This document shows positions 15,501 to 23,340 of a stretch of 31,116 nt of DNA, piece by piece. Within the stretch, counting starts at the first letter, position 1, and every line of letters starts with the position of its first letter. Source of the DNA: Gemmatimonadales bacterium UBA4456 (GTDB lineage Bacteria > Gemmatimonadota > Gemmatimonadetes > Longimicrobiales > Gaopeijiaceae). Under the pieces are notes generated by a model that saw only the letters and a program-made list of their open reading frames with translations, was not told the DNA's origin and ran no database searches. The stretch lies in the NCBI GenBank assembly GCA_002390225.1, contig DGOW01000101.1:66106-97221 (forward strand). The letters run 5' to 3'. Both the position numbers and the translations under genes were made by a program.

Positions 15501-16559
15501 ATGGAATCATCCGCCCGCTCGTTCCTCGACACGCTCCTTTCTACGCCCGGCGTATCCGGATACGAGCAAGCCGTTCAGCAGATTGTGCGTGACTACGTGT
15601 CCTCCTTCGCCGACGAGATCGACACAGACCTTCACGGCAACGTGATCGCCACGCTGAACTCGGGCGGCGCCCCCACGCTCATGCTCGACGGGCACTGCGA
15701 TCAGCTTGGTATGATCGTGTCGCACATTGACGAGGCGGGATACCTCTTTTTCCAGACCGTTGGTGGCTGGGACCCGCAGCAGCTGGTGGGCCAGCGCGTC
15801 ACGGTATGGACCAGCGGTGATCCCATCCATGGTGTCATCTCGCGAAAGGCGATCCACCTTCTTACAGATGACGAGAAGAAACGGGTCGTCGATCCGAAGG
15901 ACATGTGGATCGATATCGGTGCCACCGATGGAGAGGACGCGGCCTCGGTGGTAGCGATCGGAGACGCAGTGACCGTACAGCTTGGCATCCAGGAGATGCG
16001 TAACGGTCTCGCAAACGCTCCGGCCATGGACAACCGCACCGGAGTCTGGGTCGTTTTCGAGGCGATGCGCCGTGCGGCCGCCAAGGGTGTCTCATGCAAA
16101 CTCGTCGTCGCCTCCACGGTTCAGGAGGAGATCGGGCTACGCGGAGCACGCACCGCCGCGCACGGGATCGATCCCCACGTCGCCATCGCGGTGGACGTCA
16201 CCCACGCGACCGACTGCCCAGGCATAGACAAGCGCCAACGCGGCGTGATCGACCTTGGCGAGGGGCCTGTCATTGTACGTGGCCCGAACATCAATCCACG
16301 GGTCGGAGCGCGACTCGAAAAGATTGCGACGTCGGACGAGATTCCGTTCCAGATAGCAGCGCTCGGACGCGCGGCACCGAACGACGCCAACTCCCTTCAG
16401 GTCACCCGCGCGGGTGTCGCGACCGGTCTGGTCCAGCTCCCCAACCGCTACATGCACAGCGCGGTCGAGACCATCGCGTTCTCGGATCTGAACGCGGCCG
16501 CCGATCTGTTGGCCGGATTCGCGGGTGCATTACGTGCGGAGGATTCGTTCGTTCCCTGA
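15501..16559 (+). CDS. M42-family metal aminopeptidase
   Basis: A 352-residue M42 (glutamyl aminopeptidase / FrvX / CelM-type) peptidase, which removes N-terminal residues from peptides in the cytoplasm and usually forms large tetrahedral dodecamers. All metal-site residues are visible: H65 and D67 in DGHCDQLG, bridging D177 in MDNRTG, the general-base pair E209-E210 in QEEIGLRG, D232 in VDVTHA and H319 in YMHSAVE. The length matches the family (340-360). The ATG at 15501 puts FLDTLLSTPGVSGYE, the typical start of M42 enzymes, at residue 8. No signal peptide. A candidate promoter lies about 50 bases upstream and no neighbour overlaps it, so it appears to be transcribed alone. Substrate preference cannot be read from sequence. 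Confidence 0.95.
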   Translation: MESSARSFLDTLLSTPGVSGYEQAVQQIVRDYVSSFADEIDTDLHGNVIATLNSGGAPTLMLDGHCDQLGMIVSHIDEAGYLFFQTVGGWDPQQLVGQRVTVWTSGDPIHGVISRKAIHLLTDDEKKRVVDPKDMWIDIGATDGEDAASVVAIGDAVTVQLGIQEMRNGLANAPAMDNRTGVWVVFEAMRRAAAKGVSCKLVVASTVQEEIGLRGARTAAHGIDPHVAIAVDVTHATDCPGIDKRQRGVIDLGEGPVIVRGPNINPRVGARLEKIATSDEIPFQIAALGRAAPNDANSLQVTRAGVATGLVQLPNRYMHSAVETIAFSDLNAAADLLAGFAGALRAEDSFVP

Positions 16560-16681
16560 CGTCTCGGTCACGCCATACACACGGCGTCCCCACGGCGGCC
16601 ATCTCGTGACGTTCGAAGCTCCGGACTGTACCGTACCGCAGGCTCTGCAACATGCTCGCCACTCTCTGCGGATTCTGCAGC

Positions 16682-18550
16682 ATGATCTACAGCACGTTTC
16701 CACGCCTTCTTCCGTTCGTCGCGGCTACGGCCGTGTTCGCCGCCGTCATACCGACAGAAACCGTCGCCCAGGACGCCGGAGACCTTTTCCGGAATGCGTG
16801 CGCCGAGTGCCACAGTGGAACTCAGAGCGGACGCACACCGAACCGCTTCTCGCTGAGCCAGCTGACGCCTCGCGCGATCGTTGCAGCTCTCGGTGAAGGG
16901 GGAGTCATGAGTTCCGAGGCAGGGGAACTCTCGGCGGCCCAACGCATCATGCTCGGCGAATACCTCACGGGGCGGGCCTACTCCGAAGAAGTCCTTCCCG
17001 CGTCCGCGTACTGTGCCGACGCGGGCCCGACTCGAGTCAACGTGAACGATGTCGCGTGGATGGGCTTCGGTGCCGATCTGGCAGGCACGGGCTTCCAGCC
17101 CGCCCAGCGCGCCGGGCTGTCCGCCGAAGAGATCGACGACCTGGAACTCCTCTGGGCATTCGGATTCCCAGACGCGTCTCAGGTCCGGACCAAGCCGACC
17201 GTGGTCGGCGACCTCGCAATCGTGGGCGACCAGTTCGGTACGGTATTCGCGCTTCACGCCGCGACCGGCTGCGTGCAGTGGACCTTCGAGGCCGAGGCTG
17301 GCGTCCGAGGCGGAGTCCTCGTGGGCGAGGACGATGACGGCCGATCGATCGCGTACATCGTGGACGCACGGACGACTGCGTACGCCGTCGATACGCAGTC
17401 GGGCGACGTGCTCTGGCAGACACGGGTCGGTTGGCACCCCGAATCGAACAACACCGGCCACGCCGTCCTCCACGAGAACAAGCTGATCGTTCCGATCTCC
17501 ACCATGGGTGAGGTCGTGTCGGCGGGGGACCCGAGGTATGAGTGCTGCACGTCTTCGGGTGCGGTCGCGGCGCTCGATACCTCGACGGGTGATCTCCTCT
17601 GGTATCACCGCGTAATCCCGGAGTATCCCGAAGAAGCGGGCAAAAACGCGATCGGTACGCAGCTCTGGGCACCGTCCGGCGCCCCGGTCTGGTCGAGTCC
17701 CACGGTCGACGTGGCACGTGGTGTCGTCTATGCGGGCTCCGGAGAGAACCTCTCGAGGCCGGCGAACGAGACGAGCGATGCGATCCTGGCGATTGACCTG
17801 GACACGGGAGAACTCGACTGGATCTTTCAGGCGACCGAAGACGACGCGTTCACGATGGCGTGCTCGTCATCGCGAAACCGGCAGAACTGTCCGTCTCCTC
17901 CCGGCCCGGACCTCGATTTCGGCATGGCTCCGATTCTGGTCGAGCGACCGGACGGGAAGGAGATTCTGGTCGCCGGACAGAAGTCGGGCACGGTCTGGGC
18001 CCTCGACCCTGACAACGACGGTGACGTTCTCTGGTCAACCCAGATCGGTCGTGGGAGTGCGCTCGGCGGCATTCACTGGGGCATGGCAACGGATGGGCAC
18101 CTGGTGTACGCAGCCAACGCCGATCGTCCGGCGGAGATCGTGAGCGTCAATCCGGACATGGAGTGGTCGCCCGGGCTGTTCGCGCTCGACCTCATGGACG
18201 GTGGGGTCGTGTGGAGCGTCCCGGCTCCCGACGATACCTGCACGGACCGACCAGGGTGTTGGCAGGCGAACTCGGCTGCGCCGACGGTCATTCCTGGCGT
18301 GGTCTTCGCGGGTGGACTCGACGGTCACATCCGGGCACACGCAACCGACGATGGCAGAGTTCTATGGGATTTCGATACGGTGCGTGACTTCGAAACCGTG
18401 AACGGCATCTCTGCCCGGGGAGGGGCCATCGACGGTCCAGGTCCCGTCATCGCCAACGGTCTGGTGTTCGTGAACAGCGGATACGCCAGCTTTGGGCAAA
18501 TGCCGGGCAACGTACTCCTGGTCTTCGGCGTGCGTGGTGACGCTCCATGA
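16682..18550 (+). CDS. PQQ- and heme c-dependent alcohol dehydrogenase, PVA-dehydrogenase-like
   Basis: A 622-residue exported quinohemoprotein. From the ATG at 16682 a signal peptide (LLPFVAATAVFAAVIP, cleavage near VAQ) is followed by a cytochrome c domain with CAECH at 40-44 and a spaced loop to about residue 115. The rest is a PQQ beta-propeller whose blades end in the TGxxxW docking pattern (ATGCVQWTFEA, QSGDVLWQTRV, STGDLLWYHRV, DTGELDWIFQA, DDGRVLWDFDT). Adjacent cysteines C288-C289 in YECCTSSG match the vicinal disulfide seen in PQQ alcohol dehydrogenases. The order heme c then propeller is that of polyvinyl-alcohol dehydrogenase (cytochrome). It should oxidise an alcohol in the periplasm and pass electrons through its heme; the real substrate is unknown. 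A start at 16652 would add ten residues. It heads a + strand operon. Confidence 0.88.
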   Translation: MIYSTFPRLLPFVAATAVFAAVIPTETVAQDAGDLFRNACAECHSGTQSGRTPNRFSLSQLTPRAIVAALGEGGVMSSEAGELSAAQRIMLGEYLTGRAYSEEVLPASAYCADAGPTRVNVNDVAWMGFGADLAGTGFQPAQRAGLSAEEIDDLELLWAFGFPDASQVRTKPTVVGDLAIVGDQFGTVFALHAATGCVQWTFEAEAGVRGGVLVGEDDDGRSIAYIVDARTTAYAVDTQSGDVLWQTRVGWHPESNNTGHAVLHENKLIVPISTMGEVVSAGDPRYECCTSSGAVAALDTSTGDLLWYHRVIPEYPEEAGKNAIGTQLWAPSGAPVWSSPTVDVARGVVYAGSGENLSRPANETSDAILAIDLDTGELDWIFQATEDDAFTMACSSSRNRQNCPSPPGPDLDFGMAPILVERPDGKEILVAGQKSGTVWALDPDNDGDVLWSTQIGRGSALGGIHWGMATDGHLVYAANADRPAEIVSVNPDMEWSPGLFALDLMDGGVVWSVPAPDDTCTDRPGCWQANSAAPTVIPGVVFAGGLDGHIRAHATDDGRVLWDFDTVRDFETVNGISARGGAIDGPGPVIANGLVFVNSGYASFGQMPGNVLLVFGVRGDAP

Positions 18551-18610
18551 ACCGTCGCTGGCCGCACGCTCAGAGGTACTGCACATTCCGCGCCTTGGAC
18601 CCGACAGCCC

Positions 18611-18615
18611 AGGAG
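18611..18615 (+). promoter_or_regulatory. Ribosome binding site selecting the start at 18625
   Basis: AGGAG nine bases before the ATG at 18625. It argues against the ATG at 18547, which overlaps the previous stop but would place 26 charged residues before the signal peptide. Confidence 0.6.
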
Positions 18616-18624
18616 CATCGATTG

Positions 18625-19494
18625 ATGACCATTCTGACCCTCCGATCTGTGACCCGCGTCGCATGCGCAGGCTTCGCTTTGATGGGGCTGATCCCGGTCA
18701 TCATATCCGCCCAGTCCCGCGAGATCCCTCGCACCGCGGCCGGGCACCCGGACATGAACGGGATCTGGCAAACGATGGGCAACGCGCACTGGGACATTGA
18801 GCCACACACGGCGCGTCCCGCGCTCGCGATGCAGCCAGGTCCAGTCGTGCCGGTACCTGCCAACGAGGTCCTCGCGTTCGGCGCAGTCGGCTCCGTACCC
18901 TCGGGCTACGGAGTCGTCGTGGGAGGCACCATCCCATACCTCTCAAATGCCCTCGCGACGCGTGACGAAAACCGGGAGCAGTGGCTCGACAGAGATCCGG
19001 AGATCAAGTGCTTCCTGCCGGGGGTGCCGCGGGCGACGTACATGCCCTTCCCCTTTCAGATCTTCCAGAGCGACGCCCACGTCGCGATCACCTACGAATT
19101 CGCAACCGCGTTCCGTGAAATCTACCTGGAGGACCCCGGCGAGCCGCAGGTCGACTCGTGGATGGGTCAGTCATTCGGTCAGTGGGACGGCGACACGTTC
19201 GTCGTCCGTGTGAACGGGATGCTCGGCGACACGTGGCTCGATCGTGCAGGCAACTTCACCGGGTTCGGAACCACCGTGACCGAGCGGTACACGATGATCA
19301 GCCGCGACCACATCATGTACGAAGCGGAAATCGACAACCCGGAGACGTTCTCCGAGCCTTGGACGATCCGCATGCCACTCTACCGTAATATCGACCCCAA
19401 CGCTCGACTCGGGCAGTTCAAGTGTGTCGAGTTCGTCGAAGAGCTCATGTACGGGCACCTTCGCAAGAACCCGATCCGTGGCAACGGGTCATGA
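18625..19494 (+). CDS. Exported protein beside quinoprotein, paralogue of the next gene
   Basis: A 289-residue exported protein of a family I know only as hypothetical proteins near PQQ dehydrogenases. MTILTLRSVTRVACAGFALM starts a signal peptide ending near SAQ. The mature protein opens with AAGHPDMNGIWQT; PDxxGxW is shared with the downstream gene. At about residues 181-192, GQSFGQWDGDTFVV is the second shared motif, followed by TERYTMISRDHIMYEAEI and a C-terminal QFKCVEFVEELM. Cys in IKCFLPG and QFKC may form a disulfide. The fold looks all-beta. An ATG at 18547 overlaps the quinoprotein stop as ATGA but lacks a signal peptide start. Transcribed with the quinoprotein; I infer a periplasmic accessory or substrate-binding role, unproven. 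Confidence 0.8.
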   Translation: MTILTLRSVTRVACAGFALMGLIPVIISAQSREIPRTAAGHPDMNGIWQTMGNAHWDIEPHTARPALAMQPGPVVPVPANEVLAFGAVGSVPSGYGVVVGGTIPYLSNALATRDENREQWLDRDPEIKCFLPGVPRATYMPFPFQIFQSDAHVAITYEFATAFREIYLEDPGEPQVDSWMGQSFGQWDGDTFVVRVNGMLGDTWLDRAGNFTGFGTTVTERYTMISRDHIMYEAEIDNPETFSEPWTIRMPLYRNIDPNARLGQFKCVEFVEELMYGHLRKNPIRGNGS

Positions 19495-20594
19495 GCCACT
19501 CGAGGTTCCCCCCAGCACCGCGCCGTTCCGCGCCCGCCCTGGTCGCCACCCTGGTACTGGCGCTGCTTCCGATCGCCGTCGCCGCGCAGTCCTCCGACTG
19601 GGTCCTTCCGCGACTTCCGGATGGCATGCCGGATCTTCAGGGCAACTGGAGCAATGCGACGATGACGCCAATCGTCCGGCCACCGGGATTGGGAAAGGTT
19701 CTGACACCGGACCAGGTCACGGCGCTTGAGCAGGGTCGCCAGGACTTCATCGCAGCCGACTACGAGGACAGCGATCCGAACCGCGGAGCACCTCCGGCAG
19801 GCGGCCAGTTGACGGGCGATCCGATCTTCGATGCTGCGACCGGTGGCACCGGTGGATACAACCAATTCTTCGTCGACGCGGGCGACAACATCGCGATCTA
19901 CAACGGAGAGCCCCGGAGTTCCCTGATCGTGCATCCAGAGGACGGCCGGCGGGCAGCATTCACCGACGAGGGGCAAGAACGCGTAGCACAGCGTGTGGCG
20001 TTCAACCAGCAGTTCGACCAGTACGACAATCCCGAAAACAGGCCACTAGCTGAGCGATGCATCATGTCGTTCGGATCGAACGGTGGTCCGCCGATGCTTC
20101 CGAATTATTTCTACAACAACAACTACACGATCGTGCAGACCCCTGACGCGGTCATGATCATGACCGAGATGGTGCACGATGTGCGCGTTATCCTCATGGG
20201 TGAGCCGCAGCGGTTGCCCAAGCACATGCGGCCGTGGCTGGGGGACTCATGGGGCCACTGGGAGGACGAGACGCTCGTCATCGAAACGACGAACCTGCAC
20301 CCCGACCAGGTGCTCATGGGGATGTCCAACGCTTCGTTTTACCCTTCGGAAGAGGCACGAGTGATCGAACGGCTGACCCGCGTCTCGGAAGACCAGATCA
20401 ACTACGAGTTCACCATCCAGGACCCGACGGTCTTCACCGATCAGATTCGCGGTGAAGTCCCGTTCAATCGACTGGATGGACTTTTGTATGAGTACGCTTG
20501 TCACGAGGCGAATTACGCTCTCGAGAACGTGCTCCGAGGTGCCCGGTCGCAGGAAGAGCGCGAGCGGAACGAAAACCAGCAGGACTGGAGATAA
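19491..20594 (+). CDS. Exported protein of the same unnamed family as its upstream neighbour
   Basis: A 367-residue exported protein. The ATG at 19491 overlaps the previous stop as ATGA, which sets the start. The signal peptide has an Arg-rich n-region (RFPPAPRRSAP) and ALVATLVLALLPIAVAAQ. The mature part begins LPDGMPDLQGNWSN (PDxxGxW), has GDSWGHWEDETLVIETTN at about 251-268, then ARVIERLTRVSEDQINYEFT and YEYACHEANYALENVL near the C-terminus. These match, in the same order, motifs of the upstream protein, so the two are tandem paralogues, this one with an extra 70 or so residues near its N-terminus. The C-terminal CHEANY and the earlier AERCIMSFG offer one Cys each. Function unknown; co-occurrence with a quinoprotein and DUF6152 suggests a periplasmic oxidation module. 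Confidence 0.82.
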   Translation: MSHSRFPPAPRRSAPALVATLVLALLPIAVAAQSSDWVLPRLPDGMPDLQGNWSNATMTPIVRPPGLGKVLTPDQVTALEQGRQDFIAADYEDSDPNRGAPPAGGQLTGDPIFDAATGGTGGYNQFFVDAGDNIAIYNGEPRSSLIVHPEDGRRAAFTDEGQERVAQRVAFNQQFDQYDNPENRPLAERCIMSFGSNGGPPMLPNYFYNNNYTIVQTPDAVMIMTEMVHDVRVILMGEPQRLPKHMRPWLGDSWGHWEDETLVIETTNLHPDQVLMGMSNASFYPSEEARVIERLTRVSEDQINYEFTIQDPTVFTDQIRGEVPFNRLDGLLYEYACHEANYALENVLRGARSQEERERNENQQDWR

Positions 20595-20598
20595 ACCC

Positions 20599-21048
20599 AT
20601 GAAACGCACCGCTTCCCTGCTCGCCTGTGCCTCCCTGGCCCTCGTGGTGGCAGCCGGCCCCGTCGACGGTCACCATGCGTTCGGCGCCGAGTTCGATCGC
20701 GATGCTCCGATCCGGCTCGCCGGCCCGATCGTGAAGCTCGAATGGGTGAACCCGCACACTTGGATCCACCTTGAGCACACGAACGACGACGGTACCAAGG
20801 AAGTGTGGATGGTCGAGGGTGGCACACCGAACGTGCTGCTGCGCCGTGGGCTTCGTCGCGACTGCCTCACACCCGGCACCGAAATCATCGTTGACGGATA
20901 TCAGGCCAAGGATCACTCGTTGCCTCGGGCGAACGGGCGCGACATCACGTTCACGGACGGTACCAAGATCTTTCTCGGTTCGTCCGGTACAGGCGCGCCG
21001 TACGAGGCAGAGATGCTGCGGACGCGGCGCGAGCGCGGCCGCTGCTGA
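20599..21048 (+). CDS. DUF6152 periplasmic protein
   Basis: A 149-residue exported protein of the DUF6152 type, recognised by HHAFGAEFD directly after the signal peptide, then VKLEWVNPHTWIHLE, VEGGTPNVLLRRGL and PGTEIIVDGYQAKD. The signal peptide is MKRTASLLACASLALVVAAG with predicted cleavage after PVDG, so the mature protein would begin His-His. The ATG at 20599 lies four bases after the upstream stop and a GGAG is seven to eight bases before it. The fold is probably a small OB-like or beta-barrel domain. The family has no established function. Here it is the fourth gene of the quinoprotein operon. The N-terminal histidines and the NPHxWIHL histidines could make a metal site; that is my inference, not family knowledge. 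Confidence 0.88.
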   Translation: MKRTASLLACASLALVVAAGPVDGHHAFGAEFDRDAPIRLAGPIVKLEWVNPHTWIHLEHTNDDGTKEVWMVEGGTPNVLLRRGLRRDCLTPGTEIIVDGYQAKDHSLPRANGRDITFTDGTKIFLGSSGTGAPYEAEMLRTRRERGRC

Positions 21049-21150
21049 GGTAGTCGGGCGCACCACGGGCACCGAAGATATCTGGCTAGCCACCCTGGAA
21101 CCTGCCGCTTTGCAGCACAGAAAGCCTTGGATCACAGGAGATAAGCGGCG

Positions 21151-21657
21151 ATGAGTGGATGGCTCAGACGACTCAAAGGTGCGATCGGGATGGGGCTGTT
21201 CTGGGCGGCGAGTGGTTTCGCCGCAGGTGGAGTCATTGAGCTGATCCACAATATCTGGCCCAACCCGATCGGTGCGGCTGTAGACATCTGGCCGATGATG
21301 CTAGCGGTCCCGGGGTTTCTGGGCGGACTCGGCTTTTCTGCCGTGCTCGCGATCGCTGGACGACGACGACGTTTCGATGAGCTATCGCTGAGAAGCTTCG
21401 CCCTGTTGGGTGCCGCGGGAGGAATCCTGGCGAGCTTCGTACCCGCCGTCCTGATCACCGCAGGACGAGAGGCTCCGACCTGGAGCATCATTCTTGAACT
21501 GGCCGGCCCGTTCGCCATCGGTGGGGCCACCGCCGCCGCGGGGACGCTGGCCATAGCCCGTCTCTCGGAGGACCAGGACCTGCTCGCATCGGGCGAGGAT
21601 ATCGCGAGCGTCGGGTTGACCGCCGAGGAAGCCACAGAGCTTCTGGGCGACCGCTGA
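21151..21657 (+). CDS. Four-helix integral membrane protein, unknown function
   Basis: A 168-residue membrane protein with AGGAG about ten bases before the ATG at 21151. Four hydrophobic segments are visible: about 12-31 (GLFWAASGFAAGGVIEL), 48-69 (MMLAVPGFLGGLGFSAVLAI), 82-103 and 112-135, each rich in Gly and Ala. An Arg-rich cytoplasmic loop (GRRRRFDEL) follows the second helix, and a short acidic tail (SEDQDLLASGEDIASV) ends the protein. No family is recognised. It lies 102 bases after DUF6152 on the same strand and ends 32 bases from the converging DUF6644 gene. It may belong to the quinoprotein operon or be separate; a 10-base perfect palindrome (21083-21092) in the gap could be a regulatory site. 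Confidence 0.75.
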   Translation: MSGWLRRLKGAIGMGLFWAASGFAAGGVIELIHNIWPNPIGAAVDIWPMMLAVPGFLGGLGFSAVLAIAGRRRRFDELSLRSFALLGAAGGILASFVPAVLITAGREAPTWSIILELAGPFAIGGATAAAGTLAIARLSEDQDLLASGEDIASVGLTAEEATELLGDR

Positions 21658-21689
21658 TCAGGCCACGATGCTCCCGTCTGATGCGCGCC

Positions 21690-22172
21690 TCAGCTGTACC
21701 CGATCCACCGCCCCGCAGCCGCCACCACAAACCAGAGCACCAGCGATGTCGATCCGAGCATCCGGCCCCGCATGCGGGACGGGACGCCGTTCATGATCTG
21801 ACGGTCACGCACGATGAAGGTGAAGGTCAGCGCCATAGGCAAGGTCATCATCTTCACCCAGAACGATGTGTTGTAGAAGCACTTGATCGCTTCGGAGAGG
21901 AAGAGCAGGACGCCCGTGCTGAGCATCACGACAATCGCACCCACGAGCCACGGGCGGACCAGACGCGCAAGCTTCCCCGCCTCCTGATCCGTCATCCCGA
22001 CGCCGAGTAGGCGAAGGTCGACCATGATAAGCGCGCCGCCCATGACACATAGCGCCACCAGATGCGTCGCCTCGATGAGCGGAAAGGCGTACATGGAGTT
22101 TCGAACAGCCGTCCCCAGAGCCGTCGCCTCGCACCACTCGAAGAAGACGATCCAGCTCTCCGGAGGCATCAC
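21690..22172 (-). CDS. DUF6644 membrane protein (second copy)
   Basis: A 160-residue membrane protein of the DUF6644 type. The GTG at 22172 overlaps the upstream stop as GTGATG; the adjacent ATG at 22169 is the alternative. SWIVFFEWCEATALGTAVRN precedes the signature FPLIEATHLVALCVMGGA and then VDLRLLGVGM. Hydrophobic helices follow at about 60-85 (LVGAIVVMLSTGVLLFLSE), 95-115 and 130-150. The single histidine of the protein lies in EATH, and the sister protein has EST-His at the same place, so this residue is likely functional, for example as a ligand or proton site. Family function is not established. Last gene of a coupled operon behind a cytochrome c lipoprotein. Confidence 0.85.
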   Translation of the reverse strand: MMPPESWIVFFEWCEATALGTAVRNSMYAFPLIEATHLVALCVMGGALIMVDLRLLGVGMTDQEAGKLARLVRPWLVGAIVVMLSTGVLLFLSEAIKCFYNTSFWVKMMTLPMALTFTFIVRDRQIMNGVPSRMRGRMLGSTSLVLWFVVAAAGRWIGYS

Positions 22173-22732
22173 GGTGCAACCTCCTCGACCTGGCAACCCG
22201 CGGCCCAATTGACCCACTCCGGCTGCGGCTGGATGTCACACTCGAACCAGTTGTACGCGACAAGGCGACCAGAAAACACCACACCCGTCCACAAAGCGAT
22301 CGAAAAGATCCCGGCCAGGCGCGCTGCACGCGGAGGAGTCAGAGCATCATCCCACGTCTGGATCGACTTGTGGATGCGAGAGTGGAACAGCCAGATGTTG
22401 AGTCCTCCGATCAACAGCATCGCGAACTTGATACGAAAGAAGAGGTTGTTGTAGTAGCGGAGCGGTGAGGAGTAGAAGAGTAGCAGCCCGCTTGCCACCA
22501 TGACCCCAAAGCCGACCCGGGTCCACGGCAGCAGTCGATCGATGAACGACGAGGCGGGGACGCCGGGGAATGCGATACCGATCAGACGCAGATCCATCAT
22601 GATCGCCGTGCCCACGAACAGGGCCAGCGTGACCACATGCGTGGACTCGACGAGCGGCCATACGTAGTAAGACTCGACAAGGGTGACACTCCAGTGCGTA
22701 GAGCCGAGCCACTCCAGAAAGCTCTGAATCAC
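22169..22732 (-). CDS. DUF6644 membrane protein (first copy)
   Basis: A 187-residue membrane protein, paralogous to the next gene. The GTG at 22732 overlaps the cytochrome stop as GTGA. It starts MIQSFLEWLGSTHWS, followed by WPLVESTHVVTLALFVGTA and MDLRLIGIAF, the DUF6644 signature. Helices follow at about 70-90 (FGVMVASGLLLFYSSPL), 100-115 (FAMLLIGGLNIWLF) and 140-160. Unlike its partner it has extra histidines after the third helix (FHSRIHKSI) and a C-terminal soluble tail with two Cys (FECDIQP and AAGCQVEE) that could form a disulfide outside the membrane. Coupling to a cytochrome suggests the pair anchors or connects it to the membrane electron-transfer chain; this is inference. Confidence 0.85.
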   Translation of the reverse strand: MIQSFLEWLGSTHWSVTLVESYYVWPLVESTHVVTLALFVGTAIMMDLRLIGIAFPGVPASSFIDRLLPWTRVGFGVMVASGLLLFYSSPLRYYNNLFFRIKFAMLLIGGLNIWLFHSRIHKSIQTWDDALTPPRAARLAGIFSIALWTGVVFSGRLVAYNWFECDIQPQPEWVNWAAGCQVEEVAP

Positions 22733-23232
22733 GAGCCGGGGTCCGATTCCTGAGCGCGGTCATCGCTCGGACGCAGCGTTTCAAGGGCGTAGGTCGCATG
22801 GCACTGCGTGCACACGAAGTACATCTCTGCGCCCACATCGAAGACCGCCTGTTCATCTCGCGCCTCGGCGACCTCGATGGCCCGCCGGCCGATATCGATC
22901 AGCGCCTGCGACATCGTCATCCACGACCCGTCGTCGAGCGCCCGCCCATCCATCATCAGGAGGTTACCGGCCTCGGCGACCACAAAGGCAGCGTTTTCGA
23001 CGGCCAGCCACTCCTCTTCCGTCTCGGGGCGCAATTCGTGCTCACCCTCGAAGTCGATGATCCAGCCGACCGACCGCCAGTACACCTGGGCGTTCGGCTC
23101 GAGGACGTGGGCCATCAATTCGGGCATGTCCGCGACCGCCGTATATCGGTCTTCGTCCGCGGGCGCCGAACACGCGGCCAGAGCAATGAAAAGCCCCGGG
23201 AAGGCCCTCCGAGCACGTCGTAGTGGGTTCAT
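22729..23232 (-). CDS. Monoheme cytochrome c lipoprotein (cytochrome c'-like)
   Basis: A 167-residue lipoprotein cytochrome. GLFIALAAC at residues 13-21 is the lipobox, so the mature protein should be anchored through C21. A heme c attachment site CTQCH lies at 141-145, close to the C-terminus, preceded by long helices (MPELMAHVLEPNAQVYW, LAVENAAFVVAEAGNLLM and ALIDIGRRAIEVAEA). A four-helix bundle with CxxCH near the end is the cytochrome c' layout, usually without an axial Met. The first gene of a three-gene operon in which both downstream DUF6644 genes overlap by GTGA. It converges on the quinoprotein operon. It is a plausible electron carrier for that enzyme. Confidence 0.88.
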   Translation of the reverse strand: MNPLRRARRAFPGLFIALAACSAPADEDRYTAVADMPELMAHVLEPNAQVYWRSVGWIIDFEGEHELRPETEEEWLAVENAAFVVAEAGNLLMMDGRALDDGSWMTMSQALIDIGRRAIEVAEARDEQAVFDVGAEMYFVCTQCHATYALETLRPSDDRAQESDPGS

Positions 23233-23340
23233 TCCGGCAACGTACGGCGGGGCGTTCCGTCGCGCACCGGCTCATGAAACGTGGCGCGCCGGCCCTGACG
23301 ACCCGAGGTTGCCGATCCTTTTCGCGCGACTCGCCAACCT

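Noticed and set aside
16570..16587. Short hairpin ACGCC/GGCGT after the M42 gene
   Set aside because: Only five base pairs and no T tract; common by chance at this GC content.
18547..18624. An ATGA overlap start for the first PDxxGxW protein
   Set aside because: Tempting by analogy with other 4-base overlaps, but it puts 26 mostly charged residues before the signal peptide, and AGGAG favours 18625.
21083..21092. Perfect 10-base palindrome TGGCTAGCCA before the four-helix membrane protein
   Set aside because: Too short to call an operator without conservation; no promoter elements align with it.
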